Positions 56,402 to 64,000 of a stretch of 64,000 nt of DNA are shown one piece after another. Numbering within the stretch: position 1 is the stretch's first letter; each line of letters starts with the position of its first letter. The notes under the pieces were generated by a model. The model had not been told where the DNA came from. It was given only the letters and a program-made list of their open reading frames with translations, and did no database searches. Where the stretch lies: contig JAIRSO010000018.1 in NCBI GenBank assembly GCA_031255415.1, positions 1-64,000 on the forward strand, in the 5' to 3' direction. This DNA is from Oscillospiraceae bacterium. Lineage in GTDB: Bacteria; Bacillota; Clostridia; Christensenellales; Aristaeellaceae. The translations under genes were made by a program, and so were the position numbers.

Positions 56402-57945
56402 TCAATAGAAGCCGGAGGCTTCGTAGTGATATCGTAAACGACGCGGTTGACATGCGGCGACTCGTTGACAATACGCGATGATACGCGGGCAAGCACATCG
56501 TAAGGTATGCGAGCCCAGTCGCTGGTCATGAAGTCGTCCGTAGTAACCGCGCGGATAGCGATAGCGTTCTCATAAGTGCGCTCGTCACCCATCACGCCGA
56601 CGGATCGAACGCCCGTGAGCACCGTCAAGTATTGCTGGATGGAACGGGCGAGTCCAGCCTTGGAGATTTCGTCACGAAGGATTGCGTCGCTAGAACGGAC
56701 GATAGATATTTTGTCGCGAGTAACTTCGCCTAAGCAGCGGATGGCAAGGCCAGGGCCAGGGAACGGTTGCCGCCAGACTATCGATTCAGGAAGGCCGAGT
56801 TTCTCGCCGACAGAGCGGACTTCATCCTTGAATAACATGCGTAAAGGTTCGATGAGTCCGTTGAATCCAATGTTGGATGGAAGGCCGCCAACGTTATGGT
56901 GGCTTTTGATGACCGCCGCGCCGGCTGCGTGTCCGCTTTCAATAACGTCAGGGTAAGTGGTGCCCTGGGCAAGGAATTCGATGTTATGGAGAGAGGAGAG
57001 TTTGGAGGCTTCCGAGGCGAAGACCTCAACGAAAGCCGCGCCGATTATCTTGCGTTTGAGTTCGGGGTCGGTAACGTTTTTAAGGCGTGAGAAGAAAAGG
57101 TCGGATGCGTCGGTTTGAATAAGATGGAGGTCAAAGTTGTGTGTGAAGGCGGCAAGGACTTCAGAGGTTTCGCCCTCGCGCATGAAGCCATGATCAACAT
57201 AAACACAAGTGAGTTGCCGGCCGATTGCGCGGGATAAGATTGCGGCAGTAACGGCGCTGTCCACGCCGCCAGAAAGGCCAAGGAGGACGCGGGATGAGCC
57301 GATAAGGGTGCGGAGTTCAGGGATTGTGCGCTGGATGAACGCTTCCATGGACCAAGAGTTGGAAGCGCCGCATATATTGTATAAGAAGTTATGTAAGAGG
57401 GTGCGGCCATGGTCGGTATGGGTTACTTCAGGGTGGAATTGAACGCCGAAGAGGTTAAGGGATGGGTTGGAGATGGCCGCGATAGGGCAATTGTCGGACG
57501 AGGCAAGGACAGAGAAGCCAGGAGGGGTATGGGTGACAAGGTCAGTATGGCTCATCCAGCAAGAAGTAGTAGCAGGAATGGATTCAGTAAGCGCGCATAA
57601 GTTTTTATTGAGTTGGATAGAGACGCGTCCGTATTCGCGGAGGGCGCCAGGTTCGATGGAACCGCCCAAGTGGTGCGACATCCACTGCATGCCGTAACAG
57701 ATGCCGAGGGTAGGGACGCCAAGGGTGAGTAAAGCAGGGTCGGCAGAAGGTGCGGAAGGAGCAAGGACGGATGAAGGGCTGCCGGATAAGATCAAGCCAA
57801 TAGGGGGGGAGGAGCGGAGCGAAGATGCAGGGGTGGTGCAAGGGAGTACCTCGCAGTAAACGCCCGCTTCGCGGACGCGGCGAGCGATGAGCTGGCAGTA
57901 TTGGCCTCCGAAATTAAGGATGACGACGCGCTGATTGTCAAGCAC
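56392..57945 (-). CDS. guaA: GMP synthase (glutamine-hydrolysing)
   Basis: VVILNFGGQYCQLIARRVREAGVYCEV; GICYGMQWMSHHLGG; LGLSGGVDSAVTAAILSRAIG; FPGPGLAIRCLGEVT. GTG start. Confidence 0.98.
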   Translation of the reverse strand: MLDNQRVVILNFGGQYCQLIARRVREAGVYCEVLPCTTPASSLRSSPPIGLILSGSPSSVLAPSAPSADPALLTLGVPTLGICYGMQWMSHHLGGSIEPGALREYGRVSIQLNKNLCALTESIPATTSCWMSHTDLVTHTPPGFSVLASSDNCPIAAISNPSLNLFGVQFHPEVTHTDHGRTLLHNFLYNICGASNSWSMEAFIQRTIPELRTLIGSSRVLLGLSGGVDSAVTAAILSRAIGRQLTCVYVDHGFMREGETSEVLAAFTHNFDLHLIQTDASDLFFSRLKNVTDPELKRKIIGAAFVEVFASEASKLSSLHNIEFLAQGTTYPDVIESGHAAGAAVIKSHHNVGGLPSNIGFNGLIEPLRMLFKDEVRSVGEKLGLPESIVWRQPFPGPGLAIRCLGEVTRDKISIVRSSDAILRDEISKAGLARSIQQYLTVLTGVRSVGVMGDERTYENAIAIRAVTTDDFMTSDWARIPYDVLARVSSRIVNESPHVNRVVYDITTKPPASIEWE

Positions 57946-57973
57946 GGCATTGCCTCCCTATAAGGATGGCGTT

Positions 57974-58002
57974 ATTATACTAAACAGGGCAATGCTTGTA
58001 AA
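57974..58002 (-). promoter_or_regulatory. SigmaA-type promoter TTTACA-17-TATAAT for guaA
   Basis: Minus strand TTTACA (58002-57997), 17-nt spacer, TATAAT (57979-57974). Confidence 0.7.
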
Positions 58003-58032
58003 GCGAGGGGTAAGTCGAAGGCAAAAGCATGA

Positions 58033-58184
58033 CAGCGGCACATGGGTCCAGCGGCACGCTGGTCAGGGGGTCAAGGGGGGCTGAAGCCCCCCTGCGGGGT
58101 CTGGGGCAGCGCCCCAGCGTTACCCAACCCCGCGTCAACCCCGCGCAAACCCCGCGTCAACCCCGCGTAAGCCGCGCAAGCGGC
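58033..58184 (-). repeat. Dispersed triple-hairpin repeat, copy B (inverted)
   Basis: Core 58033-58117 is the reverse complement of copy A core; flanked by ccccgcgtcaa-type tandem units. Confidence 0.9.
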
Positions 58185-58247
58185 ATGAAGTTTCTTTGCC
58201 CCTTCGGGGCTAGGATAAACGTTGGTTACGGGTGGGCGGAGGAGGCG

Positions 58248-58332
58248 CTGGGGCGCTGCCCCAGACCCCGCAGGGGGGCTTCAGCCCCCCTTGACCCCCT
58301 GACCAGCGTGCCGCTGGACCCATGTGCCGCTC
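58248..58332 (+). repeat. Dispersed triple-hairpin repeat, copy C
   Basis: ctggggcgctgccccagaccccgcaggggggcttcagccccccttgaccccctgaccagcgtgccgctggacccatgtgccgct. Confidence 0.92.
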
Positions 58333-58487
58333 TGATGTTTTGTCTGCGTTGTTATTTGCCGCCGCTGTTTGTGCCACCGCTTCGCGGCCTACGCGGGGTT
58401 AACGCGGTGGCGTGGGGGTAAGTAACTTTGCGCAGGTACAGCTTCTCGGCTCACGGATGCAAATATGTAATGTTGGAGGACATTTCT

Positions 58488-59042
58488 ATGAAACTCTATT
58501 ATGCTCGTCATGGCGAGACTGACTGGAACTCCCTTAACAAAGTCTTAGGCGTTACTGACGTTCCTCTCAACTCTAACGGTAAAGCTCAAGCGCTTGGTCT
58601 TGCCGACCAATGCTTGCGTTTAGGCGACATTGATATTATCATATCATCCCCGCTTTCCCGCTGTGTTGAAACCGCCTCTCTTATCTCATCGCGCACCTCT
58701 ATCCCTTTCTCTACTGACAACCGCCTTTCTGAGTGGAACTATGGCAAATACGAAGGGGTTGACCGTATGGGCACATACTCCCCATCCAAACCCTTATTCC
58801 AGCATGCTAAAATGGGTTTTTGCGAACGTGTTGGCGAGACTGGCGAATCTCTTCTTCAGTTATCCCACCGCGTCTATTCTTTCCTTGACGACCTCCCTAC
58901 TCTTTATTCTGGACGCAATCCTCTTCTTATCACGCATGGCGGGGTATGCCGCGTCCTTGAAACCTATTACAAGAGCATGACTCCTCTTGAATTCTCACAA
59001 TATTTCACAGACAACTGCGAGCTCCGCCTCTGGATAATATGA
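58488..59042 (+). CDS. Histidine phosphatase family protein (phosphoglycerate mutase-like)
   Basis: MKLYYARHGETDWNSLNKVLGVTDVPLNSNGKAQA; SPLSRCVETA; LLITHGGVCRVL; ggagga SD. Confidence 0.92.
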   Translation: MKLYYARHGETDWNSLNKVLGVTDVPLNSNGKAQALGLADQCLRLGDIDIIISSPLSRCVETASLISSRTSIPFSTDNRLSEWNYGKYEGVDRMGTYSPSKPLFQHAKMGFCERVGETGESLLQLSHRVYSFLDDLPTLYSGRNPLLITHGGVCRVLETYYKSMTPLEFSQYFTDNCELRLWII

Positions 59043-59097
59043 CAAAAATCCCCCTCTATTTTCGTCACCCATCCCCCGCCAAAAAACGGCGCGCCTA

Positions 59098-59126
59098 TTG
59101 ACAACGCGCCCCTCATGTGGTTTAAT
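59098..59126 (+). promoter_or_regulatory. SigmaA-type promoter TTGACA-17-TTTAAT for cupin regulator/pot operon
   Basis: TTGACA 59098-59103, TTTAAT 59121-59126. Confidence 0.65.
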
Positions 59127-59233
59127 AAACATCGCTTGCTTGTTTAGTATTCCTGAACCAAGCATATATCAAAGCAAAAGTATTGGATTGCTAAACACGC
59201 CCCCCCTCCCCACTACCGGAAAGGAGCGCTTGC

Positions 59234-59776
59234 GTGGAGATCGGTGAAAAACTCAAGCAACTGCGCCTCCGGCTGGGGCTGACGCAGGAAGAGCTCGCGG
59301 ATCGCTGCGAGCTTAGCAAGGGATTCATTTCCCAGGTGGAGCGCGACCTTACTTCGCCCTCCATCGCTACTTTAGTGGATATCCTCCAGGGACTGGGCAC
59401 AACCCCGCGCCAGTTCTTTGCGCAGGACAAAGCGGAGCCGGTCGTGTTCTCGCAGAGCGATATGTTCGTTAAGCCTGACACTGACGACAAGACCGGCTCT
59501 GTTACCTGGCTCGTCCCCAACGCCCAGGGCAACACTATGGAGCCGATCCTTGTGCGCATCGAGCCTGGCGGCGAGACCGCGCTTGACGATCCTCATGAGG
59601 GCGAGGAATTCGGATACATCCTATCCGGATCGATCGACGTTAAGCTGGGCGGTGTGACCTACCGCGCCAAGGCTGGCGACTCGTTCTATTTCAGACCCTC
59701 TTCGGAGCATTCCCTGTCCAACGCGGGCAAATCGGCCGCCCGCGTGCTATGGATCTCCACCCCTCCCAGTTTTTAG
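59234..59776 (+). CDS. XRE family transcriptional regulator with C-terminal cupin domain
   Basis: IGEKLKQLRLRLGLTQEELADRCELSKGFISQVERDLTSPSIATLVDIL; cupin HEGEEFGYILSGSIDVKLGGVTYRAKAGDSFYFRPSSEHSLSN. Confidence 0.94.
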   Translation: MEIGEKLKQLRLRLGLTQEELADRCELSKGFISQVERDLTSPSIATLVDILQGLGTTPRQFFAQDKAEPVVFSQSDMFVKPDTDDKTGSVTWLVPNAQGNTMEPILVRIEPGGETALDDPHEGEEFGYILSGSIDVKLGGVTYRAKAGDSFYFRPSSEHSLSNAGKSAARVLWISTPPSF

Positions 59777-59798
59777 CTGAAATAACATATGTCTCGAG

Positions 59799-60896
59799 GT
59801 GACGCGCGCCGTGCAGGATAAGTCCCCGCCCAGCGGGATAGACGACTACCATCTAATCGAGCTGGTGGACGTCACCAAAGTTTTTGATACCACTGTTGCG
59901 CTTAGCCGGATGAACCTTTACGTCCGCCGGCGCGAGTTTGTTACCTTACTTGGCCCCTCTGGCTGCGGTAAATCTACCACTTTGCGGATCATTGGCGGGT
60001 TTGAGCAGCCTACGGATGGCAAGGTGCTCTTTGAGGGTGAGGACATCACTCGCCTGCCTCCTTACAAGCGGCGCGTCAACACGGTATTCCAGCGTTACGC
60101 GCTGTTCCCGCACCTTAACGTGTTCGATAATATCGCGTTCGGGCTGACGATCGCTAAGGTTCACAGGCCTGAAATAACTCGCCGGGTGGGCGCTATGCTT
60201 GATCTGGTCGGGCTTCGCGGTATGGAGAGGCGCTCTGTTGACGCGCTCTCTGGCGGGCAGCAGCAGCGCGTGGCTATTGCGCGCGCGTTGGTCAACGAGC
60301 CGGAGGTATTGCTCCTTGACGAGCCTCTAGGCGCGCTGGATCTGCGTCTGCGCAAAGACATGCAGCTGGAGCTTAAGAAGATGCAGCAGCGCCTGGGCAT
60401 AACGTTCCTATACGTTACGCACGACCAGGAAGAGGCGCTGACGATGAGCGATACTATCGTGGTTATGCGCGAGGGACGCATCCAGCAGATCGGCACGCCC
60501 AAGCGCATATACGACGAGCCGAAGAACGCTTTCGTCGCCGCGTTTATCGGAGAATCCAACATACTGGACGCGGTGATGATCCGCGATGAGCGCGTGAGGT
60601 TCTGCGAGCGCGAGTTTATATGCGTGGATCGCGGGTTCGGACAGAACAAGCGGGTGGACGTGGTTCTGCGTCCGGAAGACCTAACCCTTGTGCCTGCCGA
60701 ACAAGGGATGCTCTCGGGGGTGGTTATGTCGGTGCTGTTCAAGGGCGTGCATTACGAGATGATGATTGACTGCGGATGCGGCGCGCTGAAGGTACACTCG
60801 ACCAGCATGGCTCCGGAGGGCGAGAGGGTTGGGCTGTCGGTGGTGCCGTTCAACATCCATATTATGGAGAAGGTTGGGGAGGCTTGCCCCGCCTGA
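59799..60896 (+). CDS. potA: Spermidine/putrescine ABC transporter ATP-binding protein
   Basis: [81 protein letters not shown]. Confidence 0.96.
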   Translation: MTRAVQDKSPPSGIDDYHLIELVDVTKVFDTTVALSRMNLYVRRREFVTLLGPSGCGKSTTLRIIGGFEQPTDGKVLFEGEDITRLPPYKRRVNTVFQRYALFPHLNVFDNIAFGLTIAKVHRPEITRRVGAMLDLVGLRGMERRSVDALSGGQQQRVAIARALVNEPEVLLLDEPLGALDLRLRKDMQLELKKMQQRLGITFLYVTHDQEEALTMSDTIVVMREGRIQQIGTPKRIYDEPKNAFVAAFIGESNILDAVMIRDERVRFCEREFICVDRGFGQNKRVDVVLRPEDLTLVPAEQGMLSGVVMSVLFKGVHYEMMIDCGCGALKVHSTSMAPEGERVGLSVVPFNIHIMEKVGEACPA

Positions 60897-60912
60897 CCGT
60901 TGAGGTTCTGAT

Positions 60913-61728
60913 ATGAAGCGTTCGTCCTTCGCGGCTCCATACGGGTTGTGGATGCTCGTGTTCACGATCGTGCCGATATTCATCATCGTGTACTACGCGT
61001 TCACGATAAACGGCGCGGTTACGCTGGATAACTTCCGGATGTTTCTGGAGCCGGAGTTTGTGGGGATACTGACGTTCTCGCTTTGGCTGGCGTTTTTGTG
61101 CACGCTGCTGTGCCTGTTGTTCGGGTACCCGTGCGCGCTGTTCCTGGCTGGACGCGACATGCGGCGCGCAACGCTGTTTGTCGTGCTGTTCGTGATCCCG
61201 ATGTGGATGAACTTCCTTCTGCGCACCTACGCGTGGATGACCCTGCTGGAGGATACCGGGCTGATCAACCGGTTCCTGGAGTGGATCGGCATAGGCCGCA
61301 AGCGGCTGATGTATACGGAGAACGCTGTATTGTTCGGGCTGGTATACAACTTCCTGCCGTTCATGATATTCCCGATATACTCCGTGCTGGTTCGCTCGGA
61401 TCGGAACCTTGAGGAGGCGGCGCAGGATCTGGGCGCTAACGCTTGGCTGGTGTTCCTAAGGGTGACGCTGCCGCTGTCGCTGCCGGGGGTGGTGTCGGGG
61501 GTGTCGATGGTGTTCATGCCGGCGGTGACGACGTTCGTGGTGCCCAGGCTGCTGGGCGGCGGATCGTTCATGATGTTCGGCGATCTGATAGAGAATCAGT
61601 TTCTGACCACCGGGGATTGGAACTTCGGCTCCGCGCTCTCGCTGATCATGATGGGGCTGATATTCATCAGCCTGGGCATACTCCATCGGTTTAATCCGGA
61701 CGCCGAGTCGAACGGCGCGGTCTGGTGA
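60913..61728 (+). CDS. potB: Spermidine/putrescine ABC transporter permease PotB
   Basis: RTYAWMTLLEDTGLINRFLEWIGIG; LEEAAQDLGANAWLVFLRVTLPLSLPGVVSG. Confidence 0.94.
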   Translation: MKRSSFAAPYGLWMLVFTIVPIFIIVYYAFTINGAVTLDNFRMFLEPEFVGILTFSLWLAFLCTLLCLLFGYPCALFLAGRDMRRATLFVVLFVIPMWMNFLLRTYAWMTLLEDTGLINRFLEWIGIGRKRLMYTENAVLFGLVYNFLPFMIFPIYSVLVRSDRNLEEAAQDLGANAWLVFLRVTLPLSLPGVVSGVSMVFMPAVTTFVVPRLLGGGSFMMFGDLIENQFLTTGDWNFGSALSLIMMGLIFISLGILHRFNPDAESNGAVW

Positions 61729-61738
61729 GGAGGCTGGC

Positions 61739-62536
61739 ATGGCTTGGCGCCGGTTGAGGATGACATACCTGGGCATTGTGCTGGCGTTTCTATACGCGCC
61801 GATCATCGTGCTGATCGTGTACTCGTTCAACGCGGCGGAGACGCGCGCGGTATGGGGCGGCTGGTCGCTCAAGTGGTACGCGGAGTTGTTCCACAACAAG
61901 AGCATCATGGACGCGCTGAGCGTGACGGTCTCCGTTGCGGCTCTGGCGACGCTGGCCTCGCTGGCGCTGGGCACGCTAGCCGCGATAGGGATGCACTCGA
62001 TGCGCGGCGGGTTAAGCCAGGTCTTCGTGCAGGTGACGAATCTGCCGATGATGACGCCGGATATCGTCACTGGCATATCCCTAATGGTGCTGTTCATATT
62101 CGCGAAAGCGCCGCGCGGGTACGGGACTATGCTGCTGGCGCACATCACGTTCGACGTGCCGTATGTGATATTCTCCGTACTGCCCAGACTGCGCAGGATG
62201 AACAAGCACATGTACGAGGCCGCGCTGGATCTGGGCGCGACTCCATCGACCGCGATGAGGCGGGTGATCATGCCCGAGATAATGCCGGGCATGGTGACGG
62301 GCGCGCTGCTGGCGTTCACGATGTCGCTGGACGATTTCGTGATCAGCTACTTTACGTCGGTGCGCACGGCGAACCTAAGCGTGCTGATATACTCGATGAC
62401 GCGGCGCAAGGTTCCGCCGACCGTCAACGCGCTGTCCGCGATCATGTTCGTCACAGTATTAACGTTATTGCTCATACAGAACCTGCGCGAGGCGCGCGCT
62501 GGCAAATCTAAACCGAAAGGAGCCGGGAGTCAATGA
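61739..62536 (+). CDS. potC: Spermidine/putrescine ABC transporter permease PotC
   Basis: LGIVLAFLYAPIIVLIVYSFNAAETRAVWGGWSLKWYAELFHN; YEAALDLGATPSTAMRRVIMPEIMPGMVTGALLAFTMSLDDFVISYF. Confidence 0.95.
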   Translation: MAWRRLRMTYLGIVLAFLYAPIIVLIVYSFNAAETRAVWGGWSLKWYAELFHNKSIMDALSVTVSVAALATLASLALGTLAAIGMHSMRGGLSQVFVQVTNLPMMTPDIVTGISLMVLFIFAKAPRGYGTMLLAHITFDVPYVIFSVLPRLRRMNKHMYEAALDLGATPSTAMRRVIMPEIMPGMVTGALLAFTMSLDDFVISYFTSVRTANLSVLIYSMTRRKVPPTVNALSAIMFVTVLTLLLIQNLREARAGKSKPKGAGSQ

Positions 62537-63576
62537 AGTCGAGGGTATGGGTTGTCTTAATCGCGCTGGCGATCACGCTGTGCGCCGCGTCCGCCGCGCT
62601 GGCTGGCGGCGAGGTCAACGTGTACAACTGGGAGGATTACATCAGCGAGGACGCGCTGGAGTTGTTTGAGGAAGAGACCGGCATAACGGTCAACTATATG
62701 CGTTTCACGACGAACGAGGACATGTTGGTGCAGGTTCGCGCCGATCCGACCAACTACGACGTGATATTCCCTAGCGACTATATCATCGAGCGGCTGATAT
62801 CGGAGGATCTGCTAGAGGAACTGGACTGGCGGAATATACCCAACGCGTCGTACACGCTGGACTGGCTGAATAGCCCGTCGTATGATCCGCAGGGGAAATT
62901 CTCCGTGCCGTACATGTGGGGCACGGTAGGCGTCCTGTACAATACGCGGATGGTGAGCGAGCCGATCGATAGCTGGACCGCGATGTGGGATCAGCAGTAC
63001 GAGAACAACGTGTTCATGATGGACTCGATACGCGACACGATAGGCGTGACGCTGAAGATGCTGGGTTACTCGATGAATGAGCGCGGGCAGGACGCGCTGG
63101 ACGCGGTGAGGGATAAACTCATCGAGCAGAAGCGCGCGGGGATCGTTAAGGCGTATCAGGTGGACGAGACGAAGGATAAGATGATCGCGGGCGAGGCGGC
63201 GATGGGCGTGGTATGGTCGGGAGACGCGGCATACGCGATAGGTTACAACGAGGATCTGGCGTATGTAGTGCCCAAGGAAGGCTCGAACATATGGGTGGAC
63301 GGGATGTGCGTGCCCAAAGGCGCGCGCAACAAGGAGAACGCGGAGATATTCATCGACTTCATGTGCCGTCCGGACGTGGCGCTGATGAACTTCGAGGAGA
63401 TATGGTACTGCACGCCGAACGCGGGGGTAATAGAGTTGCTGGACGAGGAGACGCTGGCGGACGAGACCGTATTCCCGCCGCAGGACGTTATTGACAGGTG
63501 CGAGTTCTATCAGGATATAGCCAGCGATATAACGCGGTTTAACAGGATTTGGCTGGCGGTTAAGTCGGCGAGGTAG
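62533..63576 (+). CDS. potD: Spermidine/putrescine-binding protein PotD
   Basis: VNVYNWEDYISEDALELFEEETGITVNYMRFTTNEDMLVQVRADPTNYDVIFPSDYIIERLI; FSVPYMWGTVGVLYNT. Confidence 0.96.
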   Translation: MKSRVWVVLIALAITLCAASAALAGGEVNVYNWEDYISEDALELFEEETGITVNYMRFTTNEDMLVQVRADPTNYDVIFPSDYIIERLISEDLLEELDWRNIPNASYTLDWLNSPSYDPQGKFSVPYMWGTVGVLYNTRMVSEPIDSWTAMWDQQYENNVFMMDSIRDTIGVTLKMLGYSMNERGQDALDAVRDKLIEQKRAGIVKAYQVDETKDKMIAGEAAMGVVWSGDAAYAIGYNEDLAYVVPKEGSNIWVDGMCVPKGARNKENAEIFIDFMCRPDVALMNFEEIWYCTPNAGVIELLDEETLADETVFPPQDVIDRCEFYQDIASDITRFNRIWLAVKSAR

Positions 63577-63613
63577 GGGACGAGCGCCCCTTGCGCAACC
63601 TAACAAATATTCT

Positions 63614-63660
63614 AAAGGAACGTTCCCTTTGCCGCGATGCGATAGAGGGGACGTTCCTTT
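63614..63660. terminator. Bidirectional terminator hairpin between potD and rqcH
   Basis: aaaggaacgttccc ... gggacgttccttt. Confidence 0.65.
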
Positions 63661-63687
63661 TCGAAGCGCCGGAGAAGACGTTTACAA

Positions 63688-64000
63688 TTATTCTCCCTTG
63701 CCGTTGATCAGCGCGATCGCTCGAACCGACGACTCGTCCGGCGTAACGTAGTATGTCTTCTGATTCGTGTACGTCACGAATCCTGCCGCCGCTCCGCCGG
63801 GTTTCTTTACATACTTGCGAAGCGTCGCGTCCACCGGAACATTCGCCGACGCTCTGCCTTTGCTGTACCAGGCCGCCAGCATCAGCGCCTCGCTCATCGT
63901 CTTGTCCGGCAGATCCCCGCCGTGCCTGGCTACTACGTGCGATCCCGGCATATCCTTCGCGTGGATCCACGTCATGTCACCGTCCGCCGCCGCCGTTATC
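63688..64000 (-). CDS. rqcH: RqcH/NFACT family protein, C-terminal NFACT-R domain (truncated by window edge)
   Basis: MTWIHAKDMPGSHVVARHGGDLPDKTMSEALMLAAWYSKGRASANVPVDATLRKYVKKPGGAAAGFVTYTNQKTYYVTPDE; frame open to base 64000. Confidence 0.88.
   Translation of the reverse strand, partial: ITAAADGDMTWIHAKDMPGSHVVARHGGDLPDKTMSEALMLAAWYSKGRASANVPVDATLRKYVKKPGGAAAGFVTYTNQKTYYVTPDESSVRAIALINGKGE

Overview
The window is a chromosomal segment of a moderately GC-rich, spore-forming Firmicute (Clostridia-like). Support comes from two alpha/beta SASPs, SpoIID, a B/F/G-type sigma factor with an anti-sigma-like ATPase, DivIVA/SepF/YlmH/YggT, CdaA-CdaR and HprK. Recognisable blocks: plant-polysaccharide enzymes (CE15-like esterase, GH51, an ABC importer with GH28); three tandem collagen-like genes; a sepF-divIVA-spoIID block; ffh-rpsP-khpA-rimM-trmD; aconitase-isocitrate dehydrogenase-topB; a three-gene flavoenzyme/SDR operon; hydrolase-murF-ddl; guaA-ROK-HAD-hprK-glk-rsmG; a cupin regulator with potABCD; and the 3' end of rqcH at the right edge. 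I saw no rRNA, tRNA, CRISPR array, prophage or classical IS element. The observations I rate highest are: (1) an Rpn-family (PD-(D/E)XK) nuclease gene whose C-terminal tail is duplicated as a separate overlapping ORF with its own Shine-Dalgarno, showing only synonymous changes over the first 43 codons, which resembles a nuclease/intragenic-antitoxin arrangement; (2) a triple-hairpin dispersed repeat (4 copies) with compensatory stem changes, each copy followed on its 3' side by pyrimidine-rich same-strand DNA, even where this reverses normal coding-strand purine bias; (3) two genes (spoIID and a small conserved ORF) whose Shine-Dalgarno is buried in a long hairpin; (4) three collagen-like proteins sharing a small C-terminal domain. 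Everything was read by eye. No database search or folding program was run.
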